From assembly GCA_905215765.1 (NCBI GenBank), contig CAJMRP010000083.1, forward strand, positions 1 through 8,631: 8,631 bases of DNA. The letters run 5' to 3'. Of this stretch, positions 1 through 6,986 are shown piece by piece. Both the position numbers and the translations under genes were made by a program. The notes beneath the pieces are model-generated. The model saw only the letters and a list, made by a program, of their open reading frames with translations. It was not told the DNA's origin and did no database searches. Origin of the DNA: an uncultured bacterium (lineage in GTDB: Bacteria; Actinomycetota; Coriobacteriia; Coriobacteriales; Coriobacteriaceae). The first letter of the stretch is position 1. Every line of letters begins with the position of its first letter.

Positions 1-20
1 CCGGGGCCTTTTGGCCCCGG
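1..20 (-). terminator. Hairpin terminator after the giant adhesin gene
   Basis: A perfect 8-bp GC stem (1-8 with 13-20) closes a 4-base loop and starts 15 bases past the adhesin stop codon on the minus strand. Position and stability fit an intrinsic terminator. Any U-tract would lie left of position 1, outside the window, so the Rho-independent call cannot be completed. The stem is symmetric and could also end a convergent transcript. Confidence 0.7.
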
Positions 21-35
21 GTGCTGTCGACGTGC

Positions 36-137
36 CTAGCGCTTACGGATACCCCAGACCAGGGCTCCAACGCCGGCCATGGCGATGACGAATGCCATGA
101 GCAGTGCAGCGACCTGCTGGTCACCCGTGGTGGGCAG
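36..137 (-). other. LPTTG cell-wall sorting signal
   Basis: The last 33 residues contain LPTTG (codons at 123-137), then a hydrophobic stretch VAALLMAFVIAMAGVGALVW and the basic tail GIRKR. This is the complete three-part signal recognised by housekeeping (class A-like) sortases, which cut between Thr and Gly and link the protein to the cell wall. A Pro/Thr-rich wall-spanning spacer (about residues 2035-2050) precedes it. Confidence 0.93.
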
Positions 138-3100
138 GAAACCCTTGACCGTCTTGACGATGTTCGTCACGGTCTTGGGCGTGCCGGGATCGGGCGTCGG
201 CACGGACGTCTCGGGCTTCTTGTACGTGTTGTTGAACACGATGCCCTCGACGCTCTTGTCGCCCTTGGTAAAGGTGACGCCCGCCTTGAGGTTGCCCTCG
301 CCGTCATCGACCACGTTGACGGTCGCGGTAAAGACGGACTTGTCGTAGGTCATACCGGCCTCGTCGCCCTTGACCTCGCTGATGATGTAGACGTACGTAC
401 CGGGCTCGCTGTACTCGAACTTGTCGAAGTTGATCTTACCGTCGGCATCGTTGGTAACCGTAGACTCGATGCCCTCGCCAACGAGCTTAAAGCTAAACTC
501 GTCCTTCTTGAGCTCGCGTCCCCCGAGCACCTTGATGGCGCCGATGGAGACCTGCGTGGGCATGGCGTGATACTTGTTGGTAAAGCCAGCCGACTCGGTG
601 GTTCCCTCGAGCTTGTGCGTCGCGGTCAGCGTGCCGTCGCCGTTGTCGGAAACGGTGGTCACGACGGTGTAGGTCGCGCCGTCATAGGTGACGCCCTTGT
701 ACAGGCCGAGCGCGTTGGGGCAAGCCTCGCGCAGCATGTACGTGTGCGTGCCGGGCGCCTCGTAGCGGATCGGGCTCAGCGTAACGGTGCCGTTGGCGTC
801 GTTGGTGCCACTAGCGACAGTCACGCCGTCCTCGAGCAGATCAAACGTGAACTCGCCAGCTGCAAGGTCGCGTCCGGTCAGACGCTTGACCGTCTTGACC
901 TGATCGGTCACGGAAGAATCGGTGGGCGTCACGCTGTAGGTGTTGGTGAATGTGAAGGCCGCACCGTCGTCGCCGTTGCGCACGACCCTCAGGTGTCCGG
1001 CACCGTCGTCAGTCACGGTGTAGGAAACCTTGCGCGTGGCGCTGGCGTCGTTGGTCACGCCAGGGGCGCTACCGGACTCGGCCACCGTGTAGGTAAAGGT
1101 GTGCGAGCGCGGGGCAGCGGGATCTGCGGGCTCGGACTCGTCGCTGGGCTCGTCGGCGTTGGCATCAGCGTCGGCGTCGGCCTCTTCAGCCTCTGCCTCG
1201 TCGGCCTCAGCCTCGTCAGCTTCGTCCGCCTCGGCCTTATCGGTCGCATCGTCCGCCACGCCCAGGGCGCGGTTGAGGTCCTCGAGCGTAAAGTGGATCT
1301 TGCCAAAGTCCACGTTGCCGGCCGCGTCGTTGGTTGCGGTCGTGCGCTCGGGCATCGGGGCACCAGCCTCGTCGGCGGTCACGGTAAAGGTGAACTTGCC
1401 CGTGATGTCAGCCGGGGTCAGGCCCTCGGCAGCTTGGAGCTTCTTAGTGCCGGTGAGCGCGGCATCGACGGCTTCGGCGCCGTAGACGTTCTCGAACAAG
1501 GGCTCGACGCCACCGTAGTCGACCGTTGCCGTCAGGGTACCGTCACCGTTGTCGACGACGATAACCTTAAAGCCAAAGCTCCACGTTGTAGCGGAAACGC
1601 CATTCGGCAGCCCGAATAAATCTTCGTAGGCCGTGTAGTTAATGGTCCAGGCAAGCTTACCGTCCTTATCGGTACGATAAGCAAGCCCAGCAGCCTCAAG
1701 ATTAGCAAGCATCTTAGTGTCGTAGTGCAGCGTATCAAAGCTCACGTGCCCGCCGATATTGGGCTTGAGGTTTTCGTATGCCACAAGCTCACCCTGATAG
1801 GCGATGCCGAACCAGAACTCGCCGTCGGCCATCGGGCGGCCGGTCAGAGTCTTGGTGGCAACGACCTGAGCGGCGGTGCCGCCAGGCGTGTTGGTCGTAG
1901 CGCTGTAACTGTTGTGGAACGGCACCAGGGCCTTCTCGACCTTGTTCTCGCCACTCTTGTGGACCGTCTCATGCGTGCCCTCGGGACCGCCGGAAACGGT
2001 CGTCGTAGCAGTGAGCGTGCCGGCGGTGTCGTCGGCGATGGCGATCGTCACCGTACGCACGGCGTCGTCGTAGGTGTAACCGGGCTGGCCGTCGTTCTTC
2101 TCGGCCACGGTGTACGTAAAGGTCTTGCCGGCGTCAGCCTGCGTAAATATAACCTCATGACCAGCCAGAATGTCGATCAGTCCGACCGTTGCCTCTGCCG
2201 CTGCGGGGGACTTGAAGCTATTAGCCCCGGGCAGCAGACCGAGCGCGCGAGCCGAAGCGTCGTCAGCAGGTGTCACGGTAAAGGTGAACTGACCCTCGGT
2301 CATGGGGCGGCCATCCAGATACTTGCTGAGCCACAGACCGCCGGCAGCGGTGTAGTTAAGCTCAGTGCGGTACGTGTTGGTAAAGCGTCCGTTTTCCTTC
2401 TTGGTGACGTTGGCGGTCAGGCTGCCATCGCCGTTCTCGGTCACGGTCACTTCGGCGGTTGCGACATGCGCGTCATACGTCATGCCGACCGTGCTGCCCG
2501 CGTTCTCGCGAATCTCGTACTTATAGGTTCCGGCGGCAGCGTAGTGAATCTTGCCGAACTTGATGGCGGCAATGCCGTCCTTCGCGTCCTTCTTGCTCAC
2601 GGTTACGGTTGCGGGATCGGGCAGTGGGGCGTCTTCGGGGGCGGTGATGGTAAAGCTGAACTCGTCCCCATCCGTCCAGTCGCGGCCGCTGATGACCTTG
2701 CTCAGGTCAAAGTCGAGGTCTGCATCGGTCGGGGTCACGCTGTAAGTGTTCTCGAAGGTCGCAGGCGTGGCGCTCTTCAGCTCGTGCGTAGCGCTGAGGG
2801 TACCGTCACCGTTGTCGGTAATGGTGGTCTCGATGGTGTACTTGGCGTCGCTGTACGTGATGCCCTTGCTGGTGGTTCCGCCGTTGACCTCGCGCAGCGT
2901 GTAGGGGTACTTGCCGGGCTTGGCGTACTTCACGGCGCCCATCGTGATGTTGCCGCTGGCGTCGTTGGTGCCGGTGGCGACGACCTTGTCGCCCTCGACG
3001 AGCTCGAAGGAGAACTCGCCGGCAGCAAGCTCGCGTCCGGTCAGGACCTTATTCGCGGTGATCTGGTCGGTGACGCTCGTCTCGACAGGCGTCACGTTAT

Positions 3101-6100
3101 AGGTATTGGTGAACGTAAATGCCACATCGCCGTCCGGCTTGTGGGATACTTTCAGATTGCCCTTGCCGTCATCAGTCACGGTGAAGGAAACCTCGCGCGA
3201 CAGCTTGGCGTCGTTGGTCACGCCAGCGACCTCGCCGGACTCGGTCACGGTGTAGGTAAAGGTGTACTCGCGCTTCTCGGGCTTCTCGCCCAGAGCCTTG
3301 TTAAGGTCGTCGAGCGTAAAGGTGATCTTGCCAAAGTCGACCTTGCCCTTGGCATCATTGGTTACGCTCGCGTTCACGGGCATGGGTGCACCCTCTTCAC
3401 CGGTCACGGTAAAGGTGAACTTGCCGGCAATGTCAGCCGGGGTCAAGCCGTCGGCGACCTGCAGGTTCTTGATGCCCGCAAGCGATGCCTCGGCAGCATT
3501 CGTGGTGTAGGCGTTCTTGAACTCGATGTTCTTGACGTCCTTGGCGCCCCTCAGCTCGTGCGTAGCGACCAGCTGGCCCTTGCCGTTATCGGCAATGGTC
3601 GTCACGACAGTGTAGACCGTATTGTCGTAGGTGATGCCGCCGGCGTCGCCCTTGACCTCGCGCAGCTTGTAGGTATGCTGGCCGATCTCGGTGTACTTGA
3701 TGGCGCTGAACGTCACCTTGCCGTCGGCGCCGTTTGCAACGGTCTCGACAGGCTTAACTTCCTTGCCCATGACTTCGAGCAGCTCAAAGCTGAACTCGCC
3801 TTCCGCCAAGTCGCGCCCGGTCAGGGACTTGGCCACGGCAATCTGGTCGGTAACGCTGGACTCAACAGGATCCGAAGCGTAGACGTTCTTGAACTCGGTC
3901 TCACCCGAGGTCACCTTCACGTCAGCGCTCAGTTCGCCCTTCTTATTGGGCCTCACCGTCACGGTGATCTCCGCGACGTTACCGCTGTAGGCGATGCCGT
4001 CAATCGTGGTCCCGGCGTGCTTTTCACTGACCTTGTAGACGTACGTGCCAGGTTCGGTGTATTCGATCGTACCGAAGTCGATGGCAGCCTTGCCCTGGGC
4101 GTCCAGGTCGGCCTTGCGCACGATCGCAGTCGTAGTCGTAGGCATCGGGGCGCCGTTCTCGGACGTCAGGCCAAACTCAAACGCGTCAGCATTCGTCCGG
4201 TCGCGACCCTCGAGCACCTTGGTTAGACCAAAGCTGGCCTTGGTGTTCACCATTGCCGGCGTCATGTCATACGCAAAGCTGATCTTGCCGTTGTTGCCCA
4301 GGTAGGAATTGACATGCGTCGCAGCCGCCTTGGCAGACATGTTGTTCCACTTGGGGTTGAGAACGTCGGTGGCAGTACCAGTGTTGTTGCCGCCCACGCT
4401 CTTCTTGGCGGTGTGGAGCTCGTCGATAAAGGCCAGGCGCGCGGTTCCCACGCTAAACGACAGGTTTCCGTCCTTGTCGGCAACTATAGCGCCGTCAAAC
4501 TTGGCAGCGTCGCGGCCGATAAACTCGATGACGGCGGTGGCAGACTTGGCCTCACCGTTCGCGCCCTGCTCCTCAAACTCATCCTTGTAGTAATAGGTGC
4601 CGGTATCTGCCAGCGAATTCTTTGCAGGCTGCGTGCAGTCCTTATCCGCGTAAATGGGAGTCTGCTTCTGGAAGTAGTAGTAGCGGTTGGTGTCGGCCGG
4701 CTCAAAGGTCGCAACCGTATCACCCAACGCACCACCGCTCCACTTGTTCGCGTAGAAGCTCACGGTCTTGGCGCCGTTGGCAACAGCCGTATTGCTCTCG
4801 ATGTAATCCTTGAGCCCCGTTACCTTCTCGGGCGTAAACAGGTTGTCGAGTACGCCCTTCTTCACGCTCGAGGCATACTTCACCTGGATGGGCTTAACGG
4901 TATCGACCGAAAGCTTGCCGTCTACGGTCTTAAAGTGACTCAGAGGAATCAACGACGCAGGAATATTAACCGTTACGATATCGCCCTTCTGGGGATTGTC
5001 ATCGCCGGCACGCTGCACGGTGATGAGCAGGTCTTTTGCCTTGCCGGCGAACTCGTATGTGTCGGTATTGGCTTCTTTGTTGACCGTCTTGCTCGGCTTG
5101 GTGAACGACGTGCCGTTGATGACGACTTCGGTAAATCCATCAACCTGCATGAAGTCGCCTAGCTCATCGGTAAACGTGATGTAGCCGGACTTGGTCTCGT
5201 CGTATCCCTTATGGATTTCGGTCGGATAAGGCGGCTCCGATGTGATGGCCTGTGAGATGTCGTCAAAGACCTTCTTGAGCTCTTCGGCATTGGTCGCCGA
5301 CTTGTAGTAGTCGGAGTTTTCCGCGCGTGCACCATGAGCATTCCATGCCGTGGCATTGGGGTAGTTGCTCGATACGGCCTGCATGAACTTGTTCTCTTTT
5401 TGGCTTTTTCCCGAATCCTGGATACCAGCGCTGGGGTCCGCGCCATCAAAGATGCCGATAGTATAAACGGTGGCCTGGCTGTCCTTCATGTTCTTGGCAG
5501 CCTTCACAGCCTTGTTGGCGACGCCAGAGTCGAACGTGTTGTCACTCGTTGGAGTGCCGTCAGTAAAGAACACAACGACCTTCTTGGCGCCTGCGCGACC
5601 AGAAGGAATATCCCTAGCCAGTTCCAAACCATAGTCGGCATGCGTGGCACCGCTGGGCTGAATTCTCTTAATGGTGTTCTGGAGAATGGTCACATTGCCG
5701 CCAGAGCAATCGGTCAGGCCCTTCATTACCTGTGTGTAATTGTAGTTGTACCATCTTCCATACGTATCGTTGCCGATATTGTTGGACTTCTCGCCCGCAA
5801 ACTTAACAATGGCAACCCTATGTTGCCTATCGACACCCTCGATACTCTCGTTTTGTTTGGCGATGGTATCGATAAAGCTGTTCGCAGCGTTCTTCAGTGC
5901 ATCGATACGCTTGGTGCGATCTCCGCCACCCATAGGATCATCCATCGAGCCAGATGCATCCAGCACCATCACGATGTCGAGCGGCGTAGTAACCGTCACG
6001 GTTGAATTAGACGTCGAGGACATGGCCGAAAGCGTGGTCAGAAAATCCGACTCTTCGTTTTCCTCAGTTGCCTCGACCGTCTTGTCGGTCCAGATTCGGC

Positions 6101-6323
6101 CGATGTTTTGAGTCGTTACTTTATTACCGTTGTGACCGGCCGCCCAGATTTCCCAGCGTCCGCTGGTGTCGGGATCGACGACGACCTTTCCGGTCATTGT
6201 CGGTCCGTCCATTCCGGTGCTGGACCTGGCGTTGGCCTCGGGCAGCATGGCAAATGCTGCAGCCGGCAACACCAGCACTACGGCCAGTATCACCGCCAAG
6301 AGATCCCTCGTGTACTTACTCAT
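36..6323 (-). CDS. Giant LPXTG-anchored VWA / Spy0128-repeat surface adhesin
   Basis: A 2095-residue secreted surface protein, likely a pilus-like adhesin. Residues 1-25 form a signal peptide: a short basic start, a hydrophobic core, and an AFA cleavage site before Met26. A von Willebrand A domain spans about 114-360, with an intact MIDAS: DASGSMD at 122-128, Thr227 in GATHAD, and Asp255 in FTDG. Residues about 365-695 are a linker or tip region I cannot assign firmly. Ten Spy0128/FctA-like domains follow (697-2034), each with a candidate Lys, Glu and Asn for an intramolecular isopeptide bond. A Pro/Thr-rich spacer, LPTTG at 2063-2067, a hydrophobic segment and the tail GIRKR complete a classical sortase signal. 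The start is supported by a purine-rich ribosome site and the signal peptide. Inferred role: the VWA head binds a host or matrix ligand at the end of a rigid stalk. No sortase or partner pilin is in the window, so a single-protein stalk and a polymerised pilus tip are both possible. The family call is secure; the ligand is unknown. Confidence 0.95.
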   Translation of the reverse strand: MSKYTRDLLAVILAVVLVLPAAAFAMLPEANARSSTGMDGPTMTGKVVVDPDTSGRWEIWAAGHNGNKVTTQNIGRIWTDKTVEATEENEESDFLTTLSAMSSTSNSTVTVTTPLDIVMVLDASGSMDDPMGGGDRTKRIDALKNAANSFIDTIAKQNESIEGVDRQHRVAIVKFAGEKSNNIGNDTYGRWYNYNYTQVMKGLTDCSGGNVTILQNTIKRIQPSGATHADYGLELARDIPSGRAGAKKVVVFFTDGTPTSDNTFDSGVANKAVKAAKNMKDSQATVYTIGIFDGADPSAGIQDSGKSQKENKFMQAVSSNYPNATAWNAHGARAENSDYYKSATNAEELKKVFDDISQAITSEPPYPTEIHKGYDETKSGYITFTDELGDFMQVDGFTEVVINGTSFTKPSKTVNKEANTDTYEFAGKAKDLLITVQRAGDDNPQKGDIVTVNIPASLIPLSHFKTVDGKLSVDTVKPIQVKYASSVKKGVLDNLFTPEKVTGLKDYIESNTAVANGAKTVSFYANKWSGGALGDTVATFEPADTNRYYYFQKQTPIYADKDCTQPAKNSLADTGTYYYKDEFEEQGANGEAKSATAVIEFIGRDAAKFDGAIVADKDGNLSFSVGTARLAFIDELHTAKKSVGGNNTGTATDVLNPKWNNMSAKAAATHVNSYLGNNGKISFAYDMTPAMVNTKASFGLTKVLEGRDRTNADAFEFGLTSENGAPMPTTTTAIVRKADLDAQGKAAIDFGTIEYTEPGTYVYKVSEKHAGTTIDGIAYSGNVAEITVTVRPNKKGELSADVKVTSGETEFKNVYASDPVESSVTDQIAVAKSLTGRDLAEGEFSFELLEVMGKEVKPVETVANGADGKVTFSAIKYTEIGQHTYKLREVKGDAGGITYDNTVYTVVTTIADNGKGQLVATHELRGAKDVKNIEFKNAYTTNAAEASLAGIKNLQVADGLTPADIAGKFTFTVTGEEGAPMPVNASVTNDAKGKVDFGKITFTLDDLNKALGEKPEKREYTFTYTVTESGEVAGVTNDAKLSREVSFTVTDDGKGNLKVSHKPDGDVAFTFTNTYNVTPVETSVTDQITANKVLTGRELAAGEFSFELVEGDKVVATGTNDASGNITMGAVKYAKPGKYPYTLREVNGGTTSKGITYSDAKYTIETTITDNGDGTLSATHELKSATPATFENTYSVTPTDADLDFDLSKVISGRDWTDGDEFSFTITAPEDAPLPDPATVTVSKKDAKDGIAAIKFGKIHYAAAGTYKYEIRENAGSTVGMTYDAHVATAEVTVTENGDGSLTANVTKKENGRFTNTYRTELNYTAAGGLWLSKYLDGRPMTEGQFTFTVTPADDASARALGLLPGANSFKSPAAAEATVGLIDILAGHEVIFTQADAGKTFTYTVAEKNDGQPGYTYDDAVRTVTIAIADDTAGTLTATTTVSGGPEGTHETVHKSGENKVEKALVPFHNSYSATTNTPGGTAAQVVATKTLTGRPMADGEFWFGIAYQGELVAYENLKPNIGGHVSFDTLHYDTKMLANLEAAGLAYRTDKDGKLAWTINYTAYEDLFGLPNGVSATTWSFGFKVIVVDNGDGTLTATVDYGGVEPLFENVYGAEAVDAALTGTKKLQAAEGLTPADITGKFTFTVTADEAGAPMPERTTATNDAAGNVDFGKIHFTLEDLNRALGVADDATDKAEADEADEAEADEAEAEEADADADANADEPSDESEPADPAAPRSHTFTYTVAESGSAPGVTNDASATRKVSYTVTDDGAGHLRVVRNGDDGAAFTFTNTYSVTPTDSSVTDQVKTVKRLTGRDLAAGEFTFDLLEDGVTVASGTNDANGTVTLSPIRYEAPGTHTYMLREACPNALGLYKGVTYDGATYTVVTTVSDNGDGTLTATHKLEGTTESAGFTNKYHAMPTQVSIGAIKVLGGRELKKDEFSFKLVGEGIESTVTNDADGKINFDKFEYSEPGTYVYIISEVKGDEAGMTYDKSVFTATVNVVDDGEGNLKAGVTFTKGDKSVEGIVFNNTYKKPETSVPTPDPGTPKTVTNIVKTVKGFLPTTGDQQVAALLMAFVIAMAGVGALVWGIRKR
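222..4235 (-). repeat. Ten tandem Spy0128-type isopeptide domains
   Basis: Protein repeats of about 110-175 residues start near residues 697, 824, 945, 1083, 1204, 1327, 1485, 1620, 1804 and 1924. Each opens with a strand carrying Lys just before an LxGR-like turn, then GEFxF or similar. Mid-domain is a TYxxxE-type strand, and the end is FxNxY. Inferred bond residues (Lys/Glu/Asn) are 702/767/813, 832/889/937, 952/1028/1073, 1092/1145/1192, 1209/1273/1316, 1334/1408/1471, 1491/1567/1612, 1627/1749/1794, 1813/1866/1916 and 1931/1983/2032. In the known Spy0128 fold, Lys and Asn crosslink with Glu as catalyst. Domains 3 and 8 form a distinct subtype containing GLTPADI and GKFTFTVT. Domain 7 is the least regular around its Glu. 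Confidence 0.9.
1104..1253 (-). other. Acidic Ala/Asp/Glu low-complexity insert in domain 8
   Basis: Residues 1691-1740 of the adhesin are 39/50 Ala, Asp or Glu, followed by a few Pro and Ser. The closely related domain 3 has only a seven-residue turn (1013-1019) at the same place, between the DLNxALG helix and the TFTYTV strand. The coding DNA is made of degenerate GCN/GAN triplets, which favours replication slippage. It is probably an exposed flexible loop that leaves the core fold intact, since Lys1627, Glu1749 and Asn1794 remain. Its function is unknown. Confidence 0.85.
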
Positions 6324-6327
6324 CGCG

Positions 6328-6337
6328 TCTCCCTTCT
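6328..6337 (-). promoter_or_regulatory. Ribosome binding site of the adhesin gene
   Basis: On the minus strand AGAAGGGAGA lies just upstream of the ATG at 6323, with GGGAG five bases from the start codon. It supports this start, which also places the signal peptide at the N-terminus. Confidence 0.7.
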
Positions 6338-6415
6338 CGCGGTTTCAGACCTTGCATCAGCCTAAAGTTACGGAATGAGACACAATTAGGGCAGGTGACA
6401 CATGTTCCAGATTCG

Positions 6416-6445
6416 GTTTTAAGCGTGAGACAAATGTCTCATCAA
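6416..6445 (-). promoter_or_regulatory. Candidate promoter of the adhesin gene
   Basis: Read on the minus strand, TTGATG (6440-6445) and TAAAAC (6416-6421) are separated by 18 bases; each matches the sigma-70-type consensus at 4 of 6 positions. Transcription would begin near 6409 and leave a leader of about 85 bases. The palindrome at 6426-6441 sits almost exactly in the spacer, the usual place for a repressor. The hexamers are imperfect and no other upstream sequence is clearly better, so this is a tentative call. Confidence 0.4.
6426..6441. promoter_or_regulatory. Perfect palindromic operator TGAGACA-AA-TGTCTCA
   Basis: A 7-bp inverted repeat with a 2-bp spacer, a typical site for a dimeric helix-turn-helix regulator. 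It overlaps the -35/-10 spacer of the candidate promoter, which suggests repression. The regulator is not encoded in the window and I cannot name it. Confidence 0.6.
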
Positions 6446-6548
6446 AGTTGAGACACGAGGGTTTTCGCAGGAAAACGGGTGCGACTCAAGATTGACGGGA
6501 CAAAAGGGCCCGTTTCCCCCATCCCCAAGGGAGCAGTCGATGGCGCTC

Positions 6549-6707
6549 GCCACGAAATTGGCCCATCTACTACGTTTGACTCGATACCCCCAACCATATC
6601 CGCTTTTCATGAAAAACCGCAGACGTTCTACCTGCGATTTTGTTTTGCGTAATTCGCCATAGTTGAGGGTAGCAGCCTAAACGTAGTAGATGGGCCCATT
6701 TCGTGGC
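6549..6707 (-). ncRNA. Long-hairpin element, copy 1
   Basis: Arms 6549-6577 and 6679-6707 are complementary at 28 of 29 positions; the one mismatch is T6559 opposite C6697. Inside, 6585-6598 pairs with 6658-6671. Its three imperfect positions (C6590/A6666, C6595/A6661, A6598/C6658) all become G-U wobbles if the minus strand is transcribed. An apical stem pairs 6618-6622 with 6632-6636 around a 9-base loop. The hairpin structure is seen directly; that it is made as RNA is inferred. A hairpin-type mobile element is the main alternative. Confidence 0.55.
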
Positions 6708-6744
6708 AGACGGGTCACGCAACGGCCCTCACGAGGCCAAAATG

Positions 6745-6788
6745 ATCCGTTTCCCTCTGTCCATGGGAGATCAAGGGCTGTTACGGAT
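6745..6788. other. Small stem-loop flanking hairpin copy 2
   Basis: ATCCGT (6745-6750) pairs with ACGGAT (6783-6788), and TCCC (6752-6755) with GGGA (6765-6768) inside it. The matching part of unit 1 keeps the inner TCCC (6515-6518) / GGGA (6529-6532) but not the outer stem. Read on the minus strand it is followed by CATTTTGG, so it could act as a weak terminator at the 3' end of the element. Confidence 0.45.
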
Positions 6789-6793
6789 ATGGT

Positions 6794-6962
6794 GCCATTT
6801 CAAAACTATGCCGGATTACGGGGCTAAAGTCGGGACCCTCATCCATACCGTCATTTTTTGAAAAACGGCAAGCAATCTACCTGCTGGTTTGTTTTTGCGA
6901 TTTTCTGTATGGTCGGAGGTTCGCTATCCAGCCCCGTAATCCGGCATAGTTTTGTTCGTGGC
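6794..6962 (-). ncRNA. Long-hairpin element, copy 2
   Basis: Arms 6801-6825 and 6930-6954 are perfectly complementary over 25 bases, flanked by GCCA (6794-6797) and TGGC (6959-6962). Inside, CCATAC (6843-6848) pairs with GTATGG (6907-6912), with weaker pairing around it, and AGCA/TGCT (6871-6874, 6882-6885) can close the apex. TCTACCTGC (6876-6884) and TGAAAAAC (6859-6866) are shared with copy 1 at the same 9-base spacing. The element begins 24 bases beyond the hydrogenase terminator, so read-through or its own promoter would be needed for transcription. Confidence 0.55.
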
Positions 6963-6986
6963 GGCCCAACCGCGCGTTCAAGCGCG

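Larger units (their letters stand above)
6376..6455. promoter_or_regulatory. Cluster of TGAGACA half-sites upstream of the adhesin
   Basis: Besides the palindrome, TGAGACA occurs at 6376-6382 and 6449-6455. A one-base variant, TGACACA, is at 6396-6402, followed directly by TGTTCCA, making a degenerate second palindrome (6396-6409). The same-direction half-sites start at 6376, 6396, 6426 and 6449, steps of 20, 30 and 23 bases. These are close to whole helical turns, so bound dimers would lie on roughly one face of the DNA. Cooperative control of the adhesin is inferred. Confidence 0.55.
6501..6962 (-). repeat. Two diverged tandem copies of a structured intergenic element
   Basis: Unit 1 (about 6501-6707) and unit 2 (about 6738-6962) have the same layout in the same orientation. 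On the plus strand this is CAAAA, four bases, CCGTTTCCC, a small TCCC/GGGA stem, GCCA, a long arm, a semi-conserved centre with TGAAAAAC, TCTACCTGC and TTTTGCG, the complementary arm, and TTCGTGGC. Centres are 101 and 104 bases and align at roughly 60%. The long arms share no obvious sequence between units although each pair is self-complementary. No convincing protein is encoded. The strand is assigned from a bias toward G-U pairing on the minus strand and is tentative. I do not recognise a named RNA or mobile-element family. Confidence 0.7.

Noticed and set aside
21..1619. Long plus-strand open frame (532 codons) antisense to the adhesin
   Set aside because: Low-complexity Val/Gly/Leu-rich translation with no domain, signal or ribosome site. 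It mirrors the codon bias and repeats of the adhesin on the other strand.
1725..4226. Plus-strand open frame of 833 codons antisense to the adhesin
   Set aside because: Same cause: stop codons are rare opposite a GC-rich repetitive gene. Its internal repeats simply follow the adhesin domains.
4314..5162. Plus-strand open frame of 282 codons
   Set aside because: Antisense to the tip region of the adhesin; no recognisable protein features.
6456..6500. Possible extra regulatory sequence between the TGAGACA cluster and hairpin unit 1
   Set aside because: I see no motif, repeat or gene in it beyond ordinary sequence.
6479..6652. Possible 57-residue plus-strand peptide starting at GTG through hairpin copy 1
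   Set aside because: No ribosome site, and the reading frame is not kept in copy 2, where TGA interrupts it just before the shared core. The sequence is better explained by the hairpin.
6501..6962. CRISPR array
   Set aside because: Only two diverged units of over 200 bases, with internal inverted repeats; no short identical repeats with spacers.
6549..6962. Classical MITE pair with shared terminal inverted repeats
   Set aside because: The long arms differ between copies, whereas MITE ends would match each other; no target-site duplication is visible. Only the outermost GCCA/TGGC-type ends are common, so this remains a weaker alternative.
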